A stretch of 64,000 nucleotides of DNA from Actinacidiphila paucisporea (GCF_900142575.1 NZ_FRBI01000013.1:62001-126000), one strand, 5' to 3'; numbered from the stretch's first letter, positions 25,037-34,646 are shown. Numbers and translations are program-made. Notes: generated by a model from the sequence alone, not told the origin.

Positions 25037-26149
25037 GTGCCCGCCGATGCCACGCCCCCGCCCGTCCGCGAGATCGAGACCCTGGAGGAGTTCGACCGGG
25101 TCGCCCTCAGCGGCTCCTTCGCCGGATACCGCCTCCAGGCCGTCGACCTGACGGACCGTACGTTCGCCCTGCTGGTCGCCGACACCACGCAGGCCGTCTT
25201 CCTCGGCTGCCCGATGGAGCCGCAGGCGCTCGCCCATGTCAGGGCGGGCGGCGCGCTGGTCTTCCCGCCGGTCCCGCATCTGCCCTTCGACCCCTACCGG
25301 GCCACGCTGTACAGCCCCTCGGAGCTGTACGCGGACCTGGCCGGCGGCTACGAGCACACGCCGGACGCCCGGGCGTACGCCTGGTTCCGGTCGACCGCGG
25401 CGAGCGGCGACGTCCTCGCCTCGATGCTGCGTTCGATCCACGACGACGCGGTGACCGACGCCCTGGACGAGCACCTGGCGGGCGCCCGGGTGGTGGGCGT
25501 GATGGGCGGCCACGCCATGAAGCGCGGCACCGACGCCTACGCGGGCGCCGCCCGGCTCGGCCGGACCCTGGCCCGCGACGGCCTGACGGTGGCCACCGGC
25601 GGCGGGCCCGGCGCCATGGAGGCGGCGAATTTCGGCGCCTATGCCGCGCCGCACGAGGACGTGATGCTCGGCAAGGCGCTGTCGGTGCTCGGCGGAGCGC
25701 CGTCCTTCCGCCCGTCGGTGAGCGAGTGGGCGCTGACCGCCTTCGAGGTCCGCGAGCGCTGGCCCGAGGGCGGCACCTCGCTCGGGGTGCCGACCTGGTT
25801 CTACGGCCACGAGCCGCCGAACGCCTTCGCTTCCCACGTGGCGAAGTTCTTCGCCAACTCGGTGCGCGAGGACACCCTGCTGGCGCGCTGCAATGCCGGC
25901 GTGGTCTTCCTGCCGGGTGCGGCGGGCACCGTGCAGGAGATCTTCGAGGCGGCGACCCCGAACTACTACTCCTCGCGCGGCGAACCCTCACCCATGGTGC
26001 TGGTCGACAGGGCGCACTGGACCGAGCAACTGCCGGCCTGGCCGCTGCTGAGCGCGCTGGCCCGCGACCACCCGATGGCCTGGCGCATCGCGCTGGTCGA
26101 GTCGGTGACGGAGGTGCCCGACGCGCTGGCCCGGCTGGCGGACAGGTAG
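25037..26149 (+). CDS. LOG family Rossmann-fold protein
   Basis: This 370-residue protein has a LOG/TIGR00730-like nucleotide-binding domain in its second half: VATGGGPGAMEAANFGA, and FLPGAAGTVQEIFEA in place of the usual PGGxGTxxE. Family members are phosphoribohydrolases that release free base from nucleotide monophosphates; older annotations call them lysine decarboxylases without evidence. The N-terminal 150 residues form a separate domain, and the length is nearer to PpnN-type proteins than to short LOG. The changed PGGxGT motif (Ala for the second Gly) should be noted. GTG 25037 is preferred because TATCGT lies 6 nt upstream as in leaderless genes; GTG 25007 is an alternative that overlaps the previous stop. 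Confidence 0.78.
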   Translation: MPADATPPPVREIETLEEFDRVALSGSFAGYRLQAVDLTDRTFALLVADTTQAVFLGCPMEPQALAHVRAGGALVFPPVPHLPFDPYRATLYSPSELYADLAGGYEHTPDARAYAWFRSTAASGDVLASMLRSIHDDAVTDALDEHLAGARVVGVMGGHAMKRGTDAYAGAARLGRTLARDGLTVATGGGPGAMEAANFGAYAAPHEDVMLGKALSVLGGAPSFRPSVSEWALTAFEVRERWPEGGTSLGVPTWFYGHEPPNAFASHVAKFFANSVREDTLLARCNAGVVFLPGAAGTVQEIFEAATPNYYSSRGEPSPMVLVDRAHWTEQLPAWPLLSALARDHPMAWRIALVESVTEVPDALARLADR

Positions 26150-26153
26150 CGGA

Positions 26154-26187
26154 GCCGCGGGGCCGCCGGCCGCGCTCAGCCCGCGGC
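26154..26187. terminator. hairpin between convergent LOG and VOC genes
   Basis: An 8-bp stem, GCCGCGGG with CCCGCGGC, spans the 26-nt gap between the converging genes and overlaps the stop codon of the VOC gene. It may terminate transcription from both sides. Confidence 0.5.
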
Positions 26188-26655
26188 GGCGGCCGCGTCC
26201 TCCAGCTCCTTGATCACGATCTTCTTCATGGCCATCATCGACGCCATCGCGGCCGCGGCCCTCGCAGGGACGGGGTCGGCGATGAGCTCTTCGAGCCGCC
26301 GGGGCACGATCTGCCAGGAGACGCCGTAGCGGTCCTTGAGCCAGCCGCAGGGCCCCTCCTCGCCGCCGTTCTCCGTCAGTGCCGCCCACAGGCGGTCGAC
26401 CTCCTCCTGGGACTCGCAGTCCACGGACAGCGACATGGCCTCGTTGAAGGTGAACTGGGGGCCGCCGTTCAGTGCCAGGAAGCGCTGTCCGGCCAGCTGG
26501 AACTCCACCAGCATCACGCTGCCGGGAACACCGGGCCCCGAGTCGCCGTACCGCTGCTCGCGGACGATCCGCGAGTCGTCGAAGAGCGAGGTGTAGAAGG
26601 CCGCGGCCTCCCCCGCCTGGTCGTCGTACCAGAGGAAAGTGGTGATCTTCTGCAT
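26176..26655 (-). CDS. VOC family protein (PhnB-like)
   Basis: This 159-residue protein begins MQKITTFLWYDDQAGEAAAF and contains LNGGPQFTFNEAMSLSVDC and CGWLKDRYGVSWQIVPR. Those segments are typical of PhnB/glyoxalase-like VOC proteins often annotated as 3-demethylubiquinone methyltransferases. The C-terminus, with MMAMKKIVIKELEDA, forms a helical tail also common in this group. The fold usually binds a divalent metal, but the substrate is unknown. It is a single-gene unit that ends in a hairpin shared with the converging LOG gene. Confidence 0.85.
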   Translation of the reverse strand: MQKITTFLWYDDQAGEAAAFYTSLFDDSRIVREQRYGDSGPGVPGSVMLVEFQLAGQRFLALNGGPQFTFNEAMSLSVDCESQEEVDRLWAALTENGGEEGPCGWLKDRYGVSWQIVPRRLEELIADPVPARAAAAMASMMAMKKIVIKELEDAAAAAG

Positions 26656-26776
26656 GGCGTGTGCTCCCGGTTCTCGTCGGCCAAAGGGCGTCCTCGCCCA
26701 TTCAGCAGATAGGACGGATCGGGGCGCCGAAACTCATCGGTGCCATGCGGGTGGTTTCCGCGGTGGCCCGGTCCGG

Positions 26777-26824
26777 CGGCTGACGGTCCGGCCGCGAGGT
26801 CGCGCCGTCCGGACCGGTCAGCCG
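26777..26824 (-). terminator. terminator of the thiamine transport operon
   Basis: A 15-bp stem with one bulged base (CGGCTGACGGTCCGG at 26777-26791 pairing with 26809-26824) includes the stop codon of the ATPase gene. It is the only strong hairpin after the three-gene operon. Confidence 0.6.
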
Positions 26825-27897
26825 CGCAGGACGACGATGTCCTCCGGGTCGAAGGCGACGCCCACGCGCTCGCCCTCCCGCGGGGCGGCCCGCAGCGCGC
26901 ACTCCGCTTCGAGGAGCGGCCCGCGCTCGGGACGCACCCGCACCGCCACATGGCCGCCGCGGAAGGTCCTGGCGGCCACCTCGCAGCGCAGGACGCCCTC
27001 CGCCGACAGCAGGACGCCGGTCGGGCGGACCAGCAGCCGGCAGGGCCCGTCGGGGGCGCCGGCCGGCGCGGGCAGCCTGCCCCAGTCGGTGACGGCGACG
27101 CCATCGGTGACCACGGCGTCGGTGATGTTCTCGAAGCCGAGGAAGCGGGCGACGAACTCGCTGGCCGGATATTGCCAGACCTCCAGCGGGGTGCCGGTCT
27201 GGGCGATCGTGCCGTCGCGCATCAGCACCACCCGGTCGGCCAGCGCGAAGGCCTCGCCCTGGTCATGTGTGACGGCCAGCACCGTGGTGCCGAGCCGGCC
27301 GAAGAGCTGCCGCAGCTCCACAACCAAGCGCTCGCGCAGCGAGCGGTCGAGCTGGCCGAGCGGCTCGTCCAGCATCAGCAGCCGCGGCTCGGGAGCCAGC
27401 GCGCGGGCCAGCGCGACCCGCTGCTGCTCGCCGCCGGACAGCGTGGCGACCGACCGGGACCGCGCGCCCGGCAGGCCGACCAGGTCGAGCAGTTCGGCGA
27501 CCCGGCGCTGCCGCTGCTCGCGCGGCGCCTTGTGCATCCGGGGCCCGAAGCCGACATTGCCGCCGACGTCGCGCTGCGGGAAGAGCTGGTGGTCCTGGAA
27601 CATCAGCCCGACCCCCCGGCGGTGCGCCGGCACGTCGCGCTGGTCGGCGCCGCCGAGCAGCACCCGGCCGCCGTCCAGCGCGGTGAGTCCCGCGACGGCC
27701 CGCAGCAGGGTGGACTTGCCGCTGCCGCTGGGGCCCAGCACGCTGACGATCTCGTGCTCGGCGACGTCCAGGTCCACGGCGTCCAGCGCGGTCCGCGCCC
27801 CGAACCGTACGGTGGCGGCGTCCAGCCGGAGCAGCGCGCCGTCAGCGGCGTGCCGCGCGGTACGTGCTCCGGTGCCCGCGGCGGCTCTTGCGGTCAC
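26818..27897 (-). CDS. thiQ: thiamine ABC transporter ATP-binding protein
   Basis: This 359-residue ATPase shows Walker A GPSGSGKST, Q-loop FQDHQLFPQRDVGGNV, signature LSGGEQQRVALARAL, Walker B LLMLDEPLGQLD and H-loop AVTHDQGEA, with a TOBE-type C-terminal domain after about residue 240. The GTG start overlaps the permease stop (GTGA), indicating coupled translation. A thiamine role comes from the TPP riboswitch at the head of the operon; the ATPase itself looks like those for iron, spermidine or thiamine alike. It is longer than E. coli ThiQ because of the extra C-terminal domain. Confidence 0.85.
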   Translation of the reverse strand: MTARAAAGTGARTARHAADGALLRLDAATVRFGARTALDAVDLDVAEHEIVSVLGPSGSGKSTLLRAVAGLTALDGGRVLLGGADQRDVPAHRRGVGLMFQDHQLFPQRDVGGNVGFGPRMHKAPREQRQRRVAELLDLVGLPGARSRSVATLSGGEQQRVALARALAPEPRLLMLDEPLGQLDRSLRERLVVELRQLFGRLGTTVLAVTHDQGEAFALADRVVLMRDGTIAQTGTPLEVWQYPASEFVARFLGFENITDAVVTDGVAVTDWGRLPAPAGAPDGPCRLLVRPTGVLLSAEGVLRCEVAARTFRGGHVAVRVRPERGPLLEAECALRAAPREGERVGVAFDPEDIVVLRG

Positions 27898-29600
27898 AAT
27901 TCCCCCGATCCGGTGGTGCGCAGCGATTCGAGCGCCAGCAGCGAGGCGGCGCAGACCCCCATCAGGACGGTGCTCAGGGCCATCGCCTGGCCGTGGTTGA
28001 GCGCCCCGGCCCGGCCCAGCAGCCGGGCGACGGCGACCGGCAGGGTGGGGTTGTCGGGGCGGGCGATGAAGACGGTGGCGCCGAATTCGCCCAACGAGAC
28101 GGCGAAGGCGAAACCCGCGGCAATTGCCACGGCTCGGGAAACCATGGGCATTTCCACCTCGCGCCAGACTCGCCACGGTGACGCGCCGAGCACCGCCGCG
28201 GCCTCGCGCAGCCGCTCGTCGACCGCCCGCAGCACCGGCAGCATCACCCGCACCACGAAGGGCGTGCCGACCAGTGCCTGGGCGAGCGGCACCAGCAGCC
28301 AGGAGTCGCGCAGGTCCAGCGGGGGCTTGTCGAGCGCGATCAGGAAGCCGAAGCCGACGGTGACGGCGGAGGTGCCCAGCGGCAGCATCAGCAGCGCGTC
28401 GAAGCCGCGGACCAGCCGCCCTGCCCTGCGCACCAGCGCAGCCGCGGCCAGCCCGCCGACGGTCAGCGCGATGACGGTGGCAATGGCGGCGAAGCGCAGC
28501 GAATTGCCCACGGTCTGCCAGGGGGCGACGCTGAAGGTGCCGCCGTCGGTGGAGCCGAGCGCCCGGTAGAAGGCCAGGCCGTAGCCGCTGGGCGTGTCGA
28601 AGGAGCGGGCCACGAGCACCCCGAGCGGCAGCAGGATGACCAGCCCGATCACCGCGAGCACACCGCCGAGCAGCGCCCGCTCGCCCGCGCCGCGCGGCCG
28701 GTGTGCGGTCATGGCCGGGTCGACCAGCCGCAGCACGGACTCCCGGCGGCGGACCGTCCAGCCGTGCAGGACCAGGATCGCGATGACCGCGGCGAATTGC
28801 AGCAGCGTCAGCACGGCGGCGGTCGGCAGGTCGAAGACCTCCGCGGTCTGCCGGTAGATCTCCACTTCGAGAGTGGAGCGGGTCGGACCGCCGAGGATCT
28901 GGATCACGCCGAAGGAGGTGAAGGTGAAGAGGAAGACCATCAGGGCGGCCGCGGCCACCGACGGTCCGAGCGCGGGCAGCGTCACCCGCCGCCAGGCGGC
29001 GAGCCGGGAGGAGCCGAGCATCCTGGCGGCCTCCTCCTGCGCCGGGTCGAGCTGCGCCCACAGGCCGCCGACGGTGCGGACCACGACGGCGTAGTTGAAG
29101 AAGACGTGGGCGATCAGGATCGCCCACACGCTCGTGTCGAGCCGCACCCCGACCAGCGAGTCGGTGAAGCCGTCGGGGCCGAGCAGGGCCAGGAAGGCGG
29201 AGCCGGCGACGACGGTCGGCAGCACGAAGGGCACCGTGACGACCGCGCGCAGCAGCCGGCGGCCGGGGAAGTCGAGGCGGGCGAAGGCGTAGGCGCCGGG
29301 CAGCGCGACCAGCAGGGTGAGCGCGGTGGACGCGGCGGCCTGCCAGCAGGTGAACCACAGCACATGGCGGATGCCGGGGTCACCGAGCACGTCGGCGAAC
29401 CGGCCGAACTGCCAGCTGCCGCCCTGGTGCAGGCCGCGAGTGACGATCGCCGCCACCGGATAGGCGAAGAAGGCCGCGAAGAACAGCAGCGGGAGCGCCA
29501 TCAGGGCGGCACGCACGGCCGCCCGGCGCCCGCCGGCGCCGGCCTGGGGGCCGCCGGCCTTGCGGGCGCCGCGGTCGTCGACCGTCCGCAGCGCGCTCAC
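27894..29600 (-). CDS. thiP: thiamine ABC transporter permease, two fused domains
   Basis: This 568-residue inner-membrane protein contains two permease units in one chain, each with a coupling loop: EEAARMLGSSRLAAWRRVTLP in the first half and REAAAVLGASPWRVWREVEMP in the second. This is the ThiP/FbpB layout with about twelve helices. It forms the complete channel for thiamine or TPP imported from the binding protein. GTG at 29600 lies 7 nt after the thiB stop codon. Iron permeases share the fold, and the riboswitch decides the assignment. Confidence 0.87.
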   Translation of the reverse strand: MSALRTVDDRGARKAGGPQAGAGGRRAAVRAALMALPLLFFAAFFAYPVAAIVTRGLHQGGSWQFGRFADVLGDPGIRHVLWFTCWQAAASTALTLLVALPGAYAFARLDFPGRRLLRAVVTVPFVLPTVVAGSAFLALLGPDGFTDSLVGVRLDTSVWAILIAHVFFNYAVVVRTVGGLWAQLDPAQEEAARMLGSSRLAAWRRVTLPALGPSVAAAALMVFLFTFTSFGVIQILGGPTRSTLEVEIYRQTAEVFDLPTAAVLTLLQFAAVIAILVLHGWTVRRRESVLRLVDPAMTAHRPRGAGERALLGGVLAVIGLVILLPLGVLVARSFDTPSGYGLAFYRALGSTDGGTFSVAPWQTVGNSLRFAAIATVIALTVGGLAAAALVRRAGRLVRGFDALLMLPLGTSAVTVGFGFLIALDKPPLDLRDSWLLVPLAQALVGTPFVVRVMLPVLRAVDERLREAAAVLGASPWRVWREVEMPMVSRAVAIAAGFAFAVSLGEFGATVFIARPDNPTLPVAVARLLGRAGALNHGQAMALSTVLMGVCAASLLALESLRTTGSGEL

Positions 29601-29607
29601 CGCGCGC

Positions 29608-30735
29608 TCACTTCAGGACGATCGCGTTCCACGCGCTGACCCAGTCGTCGCGCTTGGCGGCGATCTTCTCGGGCGGGAGCGTCGTGGGGTGCGCGATCTT
29701 CGCGCCGTATTTGACGAAGACCGGCGGCTCGACCGCGTCCTTGCGCACCGGGTCGACGTACATCTGCAGCGGCATGTCCTGCTGGAAGGTCTTGCTCAGC
29801 ATGAAGTCGATCAGCGCCCGGCCGCCCGCGGTGTTCTTCGCCCCGTGCAGCAGCCCGGCGAACTCGATCTGCCGGAAGCAGGTGCCGGTGGCCACCCCTA
29901 CGGGTGACTGGGCCGGCTCGGGGGTGACGCCGACGACCTCGGCGGGCGGGCTGGAGGCGTAAGAGACCACCAGCGGCCGGTCGCCCTTGGCCTGCTTGCC
30001 GGCCGAGGAGCCGGAGAAGCGGTCGTTGTAGGCCTGCTCCCAGCTGTCGACGACCTCGACGCCGTTGCTCTTGAGCTGCTTCCAGTACCCCTGCCATCCC
30101 CCGCTGCCCCCGGCGTCGCCGAAGGTGGCGGCGCTGCCCAGCAGGAAGGCCAGGCCCGGCGAGGACGTCGACACGTTCTCGGTGACGAGCAGGTTCTTGT
30201 ACGCCGGCTTGACCAGGTCGGCGAAGGTCTGCGGCGGCGCCAGGTGGTGGCCGGTGAAATAGGCCCGGTCGTAGTTGACGCAGACGTCGCCCGAGTCGAT
30301 CGGGGTGACCCGGTGCTGTGCCGCGTCGAGCTGCACGTCGGCGGGGACCTGGCCGAGGTCCTTGGCCTTGTACGGCGTGAACAGGCCGTTGTCGAGAGCC
30401 CGGGAGAGCAGGGTGTTGTCGACGCCGAAGAAGACGTCGCCGCGCGGGTGGTCCTTGGTGAGGATGGCCTGGTTGACGGCCGCGCCCGCGTCCCCGCCGC
30501 GCAGCACCTTGACCGTGTAGCCGGTCTCCTTGGTGAATTCGGCGAGCACCGACTTCGACGCGGCGAAGGAGTCGTGGCTGACCAGGGTGACGGTCCTGGA
30601 GCCGCCCCCGGTGGCGCCGCTACCCGTGGTGCCCTTGGACTTGTCCTGCGAGTCGCCGCCGCAGGCGGCCAGCACGGTCGCCGCGGCGGTGGCAAGGACG
30701 AGCGCGCCGACGGCACGCCGCGAGGTGTTTCTCAT
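29608..30735 (-). CDS. thiB: thiamine-binding lipoprotein
   Basis: This 375-residue protein has a lipoprotein signal ending in VLAAC (lipidated Cys25), a Gly/Ser/Thr-rich linker, and a ThiB/TbpA-type binding domain (VTLVSHDSFAASKSVLAEF, GDVFFGVDNTLLSRAL, DSGDVCVNYDRAYF). It captures thiamine or its phosphates outside the membrane for ThiPQ. Its ATG lies 9 nt downstream of AGGGAG, which is itself the 3' end of the upstream TPP riboswitch, so ligand binding should directly control its translation. Confidence 0.92.
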   Translation of the reverse strand: MRNTSRRAVGALVLATAAATVLAACGGDSQDKSKGTTGSGATGGGSRTVTLVSHDSFAASKSVLAEFTKETGYTVKVLRGGDAGAAVNQAILTKDHPRGDVFFGVDNTLLSRALDNGLFTPYKAKDLGQVPADVQLDAAQHRVTPIDSGDVCVNYDRAYFTGHHLAPPQTFADLVKPAYKNLLVTENVSTSSPGLAFLLGSAATFGDAGGSGGWQGYWKQLKSNGVEVVDSWEQAYNDRFSGSSAGKQAKGDRPLVVSYASSPPAEVVGVTPEPAQSPVGVATGTCFRQIEFAGLLHGAKNTAGGRALIDFMLSKTFQQDMPLQMYVDPVRKDAVEPPVFVKYGAKIAHPTTLPPEKIAAKRDDWVSAWNAIVLK

Positions 30736-30740
30736 CTGCG

Positions 30741-30853
30741 ATGACTCCCTACGCCGGTATGACCCGGATCAGGTGGGAGGGTCTGCGGCCTGAGACCTCG
30801 ACTTCCGGTCCCTCGCCGCACTCTCAGCGCCGTCGCAGGCGCTCCCCTGTCGG
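30741..30853 (-). promoter_or_regulatory. TPP riboswitch controlling thiBPQ
   Basis: Read on the minus strand, the element has the conserved TPP aptamer parts in order: a 5' GACAGGGGAGCGCC, GGCGCTGAGAG (the CUGAGA pyrimidine-sensing motif), and CCTGATCCGGGTCAT followed by ACCGGCGTAGGGAGTC. GAC and GTC at the two ends can form helix P1. The terminal AGGGAG is also the ribosome binding site of thiB, 9 nt before its ATG. Bound TPP would close P1 and hide it. No separate terminator hairpin lies between aptamer and gene, so translational control is favoured. Confidence 0.93.
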
Positions 30854-30920
30854 AATGTTCTGTTGTCGACCGTACGACGCCATGCCTTCCGCCGGTCGCC
30901 GACCGTACGATAGCAGCAGG

Positions 30921-32042
30921 TCAGCGCTCGGCCGCCGCCAACTGCCCGCAGGCGCCGTCGATCTCCTGGCCGCGGGTGTCCCGCACGGTCACGGGCACGC
31001 CGTGCGCTTCGAGCGCGGCCACGAACGCCCGCTCGTCCTCGGGCCGGGACGCGGTCCACTTGGAGCCGGGCGTCGGGTTGAGCGGGATCAGGTTGACGTG
31101 CACGCGGTGGTTCTTCAGGAGCCTGCCCAGCCGGTCGGCACGCCACGCCTGGTCGTTCACGTCGCGGATCAGCGCGTACTCGATCGAGATCCGGCGGCCG
31201 GAGACCTCGGCGTAGTGCCAGGCCGCGTCCAGCACCTCGCGGACCTTCCAGCGGGTGTTGACCGGCACGAGGGTATCGCGCAGCTCGTCGTCGGGGGCGT
31301 GCAGCGACACCGCGAGGCGGCACTTGAAGCCCTCGTCCGCGAAGCGGTACATCGCCGGCACCAGGCCCACCGTGGACACGGTGATGCCGCGCTGCGACAG
31401 GCCGAGCCCGTCCGGCTCGGGGTCGGTGAGCCGGCGGATGGCGCCGACGACCCGCTTGTAGTTGGCCAGCGGCTCGCCCATGCCCATGAAGACGATGTTC
31501 GACAGCCGCGCGGCATCTGCGGAGCCCGCGCTCCCGGGCACCTCACCGTCGCGCAGCGACCTCATGCCGGCCACGATCTGGTGCACGATCTCGGCGGTCG
31601 ACAGGTTCCGGTCCAGGCCGGCCTGGCCGGTGGCGCAGAAGGGGCAGTTCATGCCGCAGCCGGCCTGTGACGAGATGCACATCGTGACCCGGTCCGGGTA
31701 GCGCATCAGCACCGACTCGACGAGCGTCCCGTCGAAGAGCTTCCACAGCGTCTTGCGGGTGTCGCCGTCGTCGCACGACGCGTGCCGCACCACGGTCATC
31801 AGCTCGGGCAGCAGGTCCTCGGCGAGCCTGCCGCGGGCCGCGGCGGGGATGTCCGTCCAGGCCGCCGGGTCGTCGGCGAACCGCGCGAAGTAGTGCTGCG
31901 ACAGCTGCTTGGCCCGGAAGGGCTTCTCCCCGAGCGCTGCCACCGCCTCACGTCGCTCGGCGGGCGAGAGGTCGGCAAGATGCCGCGGGGGCTTCTTGGC
32001 CCCGCGCGGCACGGCGAAAGTCAGTTCTCCGGGTGCAGGCAT
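30921..32042 (-). CDS. rlmN: 23S rRNA (adenine2503-C2)/tRNA methyltransferase RlmN
   Basis: This 373-residue radical SAM enzyme contains the CxxxCxxC cluster motif in CGMNCPFC (about residue 130), [11 protein letters not shown] and [17 protein letters not shown]. It transfers a methyl group to C2 of A2503 in 23S rRNA and to A37 of some tRNAs through a methyl-cysteine intermediate; the second catalytic cysteine lies near the C-terminus in GACGQLA. The ATG at 32042 has no Shine-Dalgarno sequence, and a promoter-like element ends about 10 nt before it, so the mRNA may be leaderless. Confidence 0.94.
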   Translation of the reverse strand: MPAPGELTFAVPRGAKKPPRHLADLSPAERREAVAALGEKPFRAKQLSQHYFARFADDPAAWTDIPAAARGRLAEDLLPELMTVVRHASCDDGDTRKTLWKLFDGTLVESVLMRYPDRVTMCISSQAGCGMNCPFCATGQAGLDRNLSTAEIVHQIVAGMRSLRDGEVPGSAGSADAARLSNIVFMGMGEPLANYKRVVGAIRRLTDPEPDGLGLSQRGITVSTVGLVPAMYRFADEGFKCRLAVSLHAPDDELRDTLVPVNTRWKVREVLDAAWHYAEVSGRRISIEYALIRDVNDQAWRADRLGRLLKNHRVHVNLIPLNPTPGSKWTASRPEDERAFVAALEAHGVPVTVRDTRGQEIDGACGQLAAAER

Positions 32043-32051
32043 GATGCAACC

Positions 32052-32081
32052 AGTGTCGCATCCCGCGGGAGAACCGTTCGA
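32052..32081 (-). promoter_or_regulatory. candidate promoter immediately upstream of rlmN
   Basis: On the minus strand TCGAAC and GACACT are separated by 18 nt, with the ATG of rlmN about 9 nt beyond the -10 hexamer. The lack of a ribosome site fits transcription beginning at or next to the start codon. Confidence 0.35.
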
Positions 32082-32107
32082 CGGAGGCAGGAAGGCGCCC
32101 GGAGAGG

Positions 32108-33109
32108 CTAGCCCTTGCCGACGAAGGCGACCAGGAGGAGCCAGACCACCGGGGCGGTCGGCAGGAGGCTGTCGAGGCGGTCCATGATGCCGCCGTGGCC
32201 CGGGAGCAGGGTGCCCATGTCCTTGATGTCGAGGTCGCGCTTGATCATGGACTCGCCGAGGTCGCCCAGGGTGGCGCTGAGAGCGGCGGCCAGGCCGAGC
32301 AGCAGGCCCTGCCACCAGTGGCCGTCGTCGATGACGTACTGCATGAGCAGGGCGCCCGCGACCATGGCGAAGGCGATGGCGCCGAGCAGGCCCTCGCGGG
32401 TCTTGCCGGGGCTGATGCGCGGGGCGAGCTTGTGGCTGCCGAAGCGCCAGCCGACCGCGTAGGCGCCGGTGTCGCTGATCACGGTGAGCAGCAGGAAGAC
32501 CAGCACCCGGCGGGGGCCGTCGTCCGCGGCGAGCATCATCACCACGAAGGTGGCGAGGAAGGGGACGTAGAAGGTGGCGAAGACGCCCGCGGTGACGTCC
32601 TTGAGGTAGTCGTGCGGGGGTTCGGTCATCCGCCAGACCAGGATGGCCAGGCAGGTCAGCGCCATGGCCACCCAGGCGCCGTCCGCGCCGCGCAGGTAGC
32701 CGGCCACCACCATGGCCACGCCGCCGACCGCGAGCGGGATCAGGGGGACGCGGATGCCCTTGCGCTCGGCGAGCCGGGAGGTCAGCTCCCAGACGCCGAC
32801 CAGCACCGCGACCGCGACGACGCCGACGAAGACCGCCTTGACGATGAAGAGCGATGCGACGATGACCACGCCGAGCCCGACCCCGACCCCTATCGCGGCC
32901 TGCAGGTTCCGCCCGGCGGACTTCTTCGCGGGAGCCGGCTGCTGCGGCGGCTGGGGCGCCGAGGCCAGGGGTGGCGGTGGCATGGGAGGAGTCTTCCTGC
33001 TGGTGCCGGTTTCCGCGACGGAACCCGCCGTGGCCGTGGCCGTGACCGTTTCCTCGGGCGCTCCCCAGTGACCGGCGCGTGGCGAAGCGCCCCAGGAAGA
33101 GTCGTTCAC
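32108..33109 (-). CDS. cdsA: phosphatidate cytidylyltransferase
   Basis: This 333-residue membrane enzyme makes CDP-diacylglycerol from phosphatidic acid and CTP, the branch point for phospholipid synthesis. A long Pro/Ala-rich cytoplasmic N-terminus (about 65 residues) precedes roughly eight helices. Near the C-terminus lies the CDP-transferase signature, beginning [13 protein letters not shown] and ending [11 protein letters not shown]. The gene lies downstream of frr on the same strand with an 82-nt spacer, as in many actinobacteria. Confidence 0.93.
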   Translation of the reverse strand: MNDSSWGASPRAGHWGAPEETVTATATAGSVAETGTSRKTPPMPPPPLASAPQPPQQPAPAKKSAGRNLQAAIGVGVGLGVVIVASLFIVKAVFVGVVAVAVLVGVWELTSRLAERKGIRVPLIPLAVGGVAMVVAGYLRGADGAWVAMALTCLAILVWRMTEPPHDYLKDVTAGVFATFYVPFLATFVVMMLAADDGPRRVLVFLLLTVISDTGAYAVGWRFGSHKLAPRISPGKTREGLLGAIAFAMVAGALLMQYVIDDGHWWQGLLLGLAAALSATLGDLGESMIKRDLDIKDMGTLLPGHGGIMDRLDSLLPTAPVVWLLLVAFVGKG

Positions 33110-33191
33110 TGAGCTTCGCCTCGCGTCGTCGTCGGGGGTCGTGAGAGCCGGGAATGGGTCGGGCGGCAGGTGCGGCGATCAGGCCGGGAGG

Positions 33192-33752
33192 TCAGACCTC
33201 CAGCAGCTCCGTCTCCTTGTGCTTGAGCAGTTCGTCGACCTGGGCGACGTACTTCGCGGTGGTGTCGTCCAGCTCCTTCTCGGCGCGGCGCACCTCGTCC
33301 TCGCCGGTGTCGCCGTCCTTGACGAACTTGTCCAGGGTCTCCTTCGCCTTGCGGCGGATGCTGCGGATGGAGATCTTGGCGTCCTCGCCCTTGGTCTTGG
33401 CGACCTTGATGTACTCCCGCCGGCGCTCCTCGGTCAGCTGCGGGAAGACCACCCGGATGATGCGGCCGTCGTTGCTCGGGTTGACGCCGAGGTCGGAGTT
33501 GCGGATCGCCTCTTCGATGTTGCGCAGGCTGGTGTTGTCGAAGGGGGTGATCACCGCCATCCGCGGCTCGGGCACCGCGAAGGACGCCAGCTGGTTGATC
33601 GGCGTGACGGTGCCGTAGTACTCGGCCACGATCTTGTTGAACATCGCCGGGTGCGCACGGCCGGTGCGGATCGCCGCGAAGTCGTCCTTGGCGACGACGA
33701 CGGCCTTCTCCATCTTCTCCTCGGCTTCGAGGAGGGTTTCTTCAATCACCAT
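33192..33752 (-). CDS. frr: ribosome recycling factor
   Basis: This 186-residue protein has the full length of RRF and its typical blocks: [12 protein letters not shown] near the start, [21 protein letters not shown] in the middle and [15 protein letters not shown] in the C-terminal helix. With EF-G it splits the post-termination ribosome. The start ATG at 33752 gives MIEETLL-like beginnings seen in the family, with GGAGCAC upstream. It follows pyrH with a 31-nt gap and is probably cotranscribed with it. Confidence 0.96.
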   Translation of the reverse strand: MVIEETLLEAEEKMEKAVVVAKDDFAAIRTGRAHPAMFNKIVAEYYGTVTPINQLASFAVPEPRMAVITPFDNTSLRNIEEAIRNSDLGVNPSNDGRIIRVVFPQLTEERRREYIKVAKTKGEDAKISIRSIRRKAKETLDKFVKDGDTGEDEVRRAEKELDDTTAKYVAQVDELLKHKETELLEV

Positions 33753-33783
33753 GTGCTCCTGGTATTCAGATGGCGGGTTGCGG

Positions 33784-34566
33784 CTAGTCCCGGGTGCCGT
33801 GGGTGTTGACCAGCGTGCCGATCTTCTCACCCTTGACCGCTCGCGCGATGTTGCCCTCGGCGAGCAGCTCGAACACCAGGATCGGCAGCTTGTTGTCCTG
33901 GCACAGAGTGATCGCGGTGAGGTCGGCGACCCGCAGGTCGCGGGCGATGACCTCGCCGTACTCCAGTGCGTCGAACTTGACCGCGGCCGGGTTCAGCTTG
34001 GGGTCGGAGTCGTAGACGCCGTCCACCCCGTTCTTGCCCATCAGCAACGCTGCCGCGTCGATTTCCAGTGCGCGCTGCGCGGCGGTGGTGTCGGTGGAGA
34101 AGTACGGCATTCCCATACCCGCGCCGAAGATCACCACGCGGCCCTTCTCCAGATGCCGTACGGCCCGCAGCGGGATGTACGGCTCCGCGACCTGACCCAT
34201 GGTGATCGCGGTCTGCACCCGGGTCTCGACGCCCTCCTTCTCCAGGAAGTCCTGGAGCGCCAGGCAGTTCATGACGGTGCCGAGCATGCCCATGTAGTCG
34301 GAGCGGGCGCGGTCCATACCGCGCTGCTGCAGTTCCGCGCCGCGGAAGAAGTTGCCGCCGCCGACGACAAGGGCGATCTCGTAGCCGTCGGCGACGACGG
34401 CGGCGACCTCGCGGGCGATGGCGTGCACCACGTCGGGGTCGACGCCGAGACCGCCGCCGCCGGCGAAGGCCTCGCCGGACAGCTTGAGCAGGAAGCGGCG
34501 GCGCGGGCCACCGCTGCCGTCGGCGGCGGATGCGGTGGTCGGAGCCTGTTCGGCGCCTTCGGTCAT
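33784..34566 (-). CDS. pyrH: UMP kinase
   Basis: This 260-residue amino-acid-kinase-fold enzyme phosphorylates UMP to UDP with ATP. The motifs [32 protein letters not shown] and [18 protein letters not shown] are diagnostic. An N-terminal extension of about 25 residues rich in Ala precedes the core. The ATG has GAGGAGACC upstream, but the whole 5' region lies only 20 nt from a very strong hairpin (34587-34646), so its expression relative to tsf is likely controlled by read-through. Confidence 0.96.
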   Translation of the reverse strand: MTEGAEQAPTTASAADGSGGPRRRFLLKLSGEAFAGGGGLGVDPDVVHAIAREVAAVVADGYEIALVVGGGNFFRGAELQQRGMDRARSDYMGMLGTVMNCLALQDFLEKEGVETRVQTAITMGQVAEPYIPLRAVRHLEKGRVVIFGAGMGMPYFSTDTTAAQRALEIDAAALLMGKNGVDGVYDSDPKLNPAAVKFDALEYGEVIARDLRVADLTAITLCQDNKLPILVFELLAEGNIARAVKGEKIGTLVNTHGTRD

Positions 34567-34586
34567 GGAGGTCTCCTCGTGCACGT

Positions 34587-34646
34587 ACAAAGGAGGCCAT
34601 TGCCGTGGGTCCTTGTGGGTTCCCGGTACGGCAATGGCCTCCTTGT
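34587..34646 (-). terminator. long hairpin between tsf and pyrH
   Basis: A near-perfect stem of 19-20 bp (ACAAAGGAGGCCATTGCCGT pairing with 34628-34646, one unpaired base) and a 21-nt loop lies between the genes. On the transcribed strand the descending arm ends in CCTCCTTTGT. It probably terminates most rpsB-tsf transcripts and lets part through to pyrH. Confidence 0.8.
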
